From Flavipsychrobacter sp. (lineage in GTDB: Bacteria > Bacteroidota > Bacteroidia > Chitinophagales > Chitinophagaceae): a DNA stretch of 5,680 nucleotides. How positions within the stretch are numbered: position 1 is the stretch's first letter; each line of letters begins with the position of its first letter. The position numbers and the translations under genes were made by a program. The DNA lies in the NCBI GenBank assembly GCA_021156265.1, contig JAJNBR010000202.1:1-5680 (forward strand), given 5' to 3'. Shown one piece after another: positions 5,249-5,680 of this stretch. The notes under the pieces are model-generated. The model was given only the letters and a program-made list of their open reading frames with translations, did not search any database and was not told the DNA's origin.

Positions 5249-5680
5249 ATGACTCGTTGGTTTTTATATAGTTTTACGATAATAATATTTTTTGGCAGCG
5301 TCACCACAGGCTGCGCACAGCCTCAAGGCAAGCAGGAAGCGGCTTCTGAGCCTAAGCCTGTAGTGACCGGGGCCGAGCGCATGAGTGAATATCTTCCACT
5401 ATTGAAGGGTAAAAAGGTTGGCCTCATCATCAATCAGACCTCGATTGTAAGCGACAGTTTGCTACTCGATACACTGTTATCGCTGGATGTAAATGTTAAA
5501 AAAGTGTTTGTGCCTGAACATGGCTTCCGCGGATCGGCTGCCGCAGGCGAGAAAATAGAAAATGAGAAGGATGAGAAGACAGGTTTGCCTGTTATATCTC
5601 TGTACGGCAACAACAAAAAACCGACAAAGCAGCAATTGAAAAACATTGATGTGCTCATTTATGATCTGCAGGATGTCGGC
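5249..5680 (+). CDS. DUF1343 / NamZ-type exo-beta-N-acetylmuramidase (GH171), N-terminal part
   Basis: These are the first 144 codons of a gene that leaves the window at its 3' end. The best-studied family member, NamZ of Bacillus subtilis, removes terminal N-acetylmuramic acid from peptidoglycan fragments during cell-wall recycling; this role is transferred by homology. Seen: a signal peptide (MTRWFLYSFTIIIFFGSVTT, 1-20) ending in GCAQPQ; a flexible linker (24-40); then the family's N-terminal domain with LKGKKVGLIINQTS (52-65), VFVPEHGFRG (86-95), LPVISLYGN (113-121) and IDVLIYDLQDVG (133-144), all typical DUF1343 landmarks. The Cys at residue 22 may be a lipidation site, but TTGC is a loose lipobox, so cleavage by signal peptidase I after GCA is also possible. 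It is transcribed divergently from the FKBP gene. The family assignment is firm; the catalytic C-terminal part is not visible. Confidence 0.92.
   Translation, partial: MTRWFLYSFTIIIFFGSVTTGCAQPQGKQEAASEPKPVVTGAERMSEYLPLLKGKKVGLIINQTSIVSDSLLLDTLLSLDVNVKKVFVPEHGFRGSAAAGEKIENEKDEKTGLPVISLYGNNKKPTKQQLKNIDVLIYDLQDVG

Noticed and set aside
1..5680. Search for mobile elements, CRISPR arrays, tRNAs, riboswitches or a defence cassette
   Set aside because: No transposase, terminal inverted repeats, regularly spaced repeats or structured RNA signature was seen. Nearly all of the sequence is accounted for by housekeeping genes.

Overview
The window looks like ordinary chromosomal DNA from a member of the Bacteroidota, most likely a Chitinophagaceae-like organism (lineage is inference). 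Four points suggest this. NusB is the long Bacteroidota form of about 310 residues. There is a DUF1573 lipoprotein. Start codons lack Shine-Dalgarno sequences. Copies of the Bacteroidota promoter -7 element TAnnTTTG sit just upstream of several genes. I see no insertion sequence, CRISPR array, tRNA, rRNA or phage gene.

Layout: six of the seven recognisable genes read on the minus strand. In their direction of transcription, from high to low coordinates, they are: an FKBP-type prolyl isomerase of the SlyD-like class (5154-4726), closed by a strong hairpin terminator (4704-4680); an exbB/exbD pair (4616-3927 and 3920-3522); recG (to 1383); nusB (1232-294); and the first 91 residues of a DUF1573 lipoprotein (from 273, leaving the window at base 1). 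A possible 50-residue ORF fills the recG-nusB gap. On the plus strand, diverging from the FKBP gene, is the first 144 residues of a DUF1343/NamZ-type (GH171) exported protein (5249 to the window end).

How the genes work together: ExbB and ExbD form the proton-driven motor that energises TonB-dependent outer-membrane transport, or a Tol-like function. RecG remodels stalled replication forks and recombination intermediates, and NusB takes part in rRNA antitermination. The FKBP protein assists folding, and the NamZ-like protein probably trims or recycles peptidoglycan. These are mostly housekeeping genes that happen to be neighbours; nothing shows a single dedicated pathway.

The most interesting points are small in scale. 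The conserved N-terminus of RecG is encoded upstream of the first ATG, but no ATG, GTG or TTG lies in frame between the exbD stop and that ATG. A 50-codon ORF fits between recG (1-base gap) and nusB (ATGA overlap). Four exact TAnnTTTG boxes occur at gene starts. I did not find convincing evidence of a new biological system.
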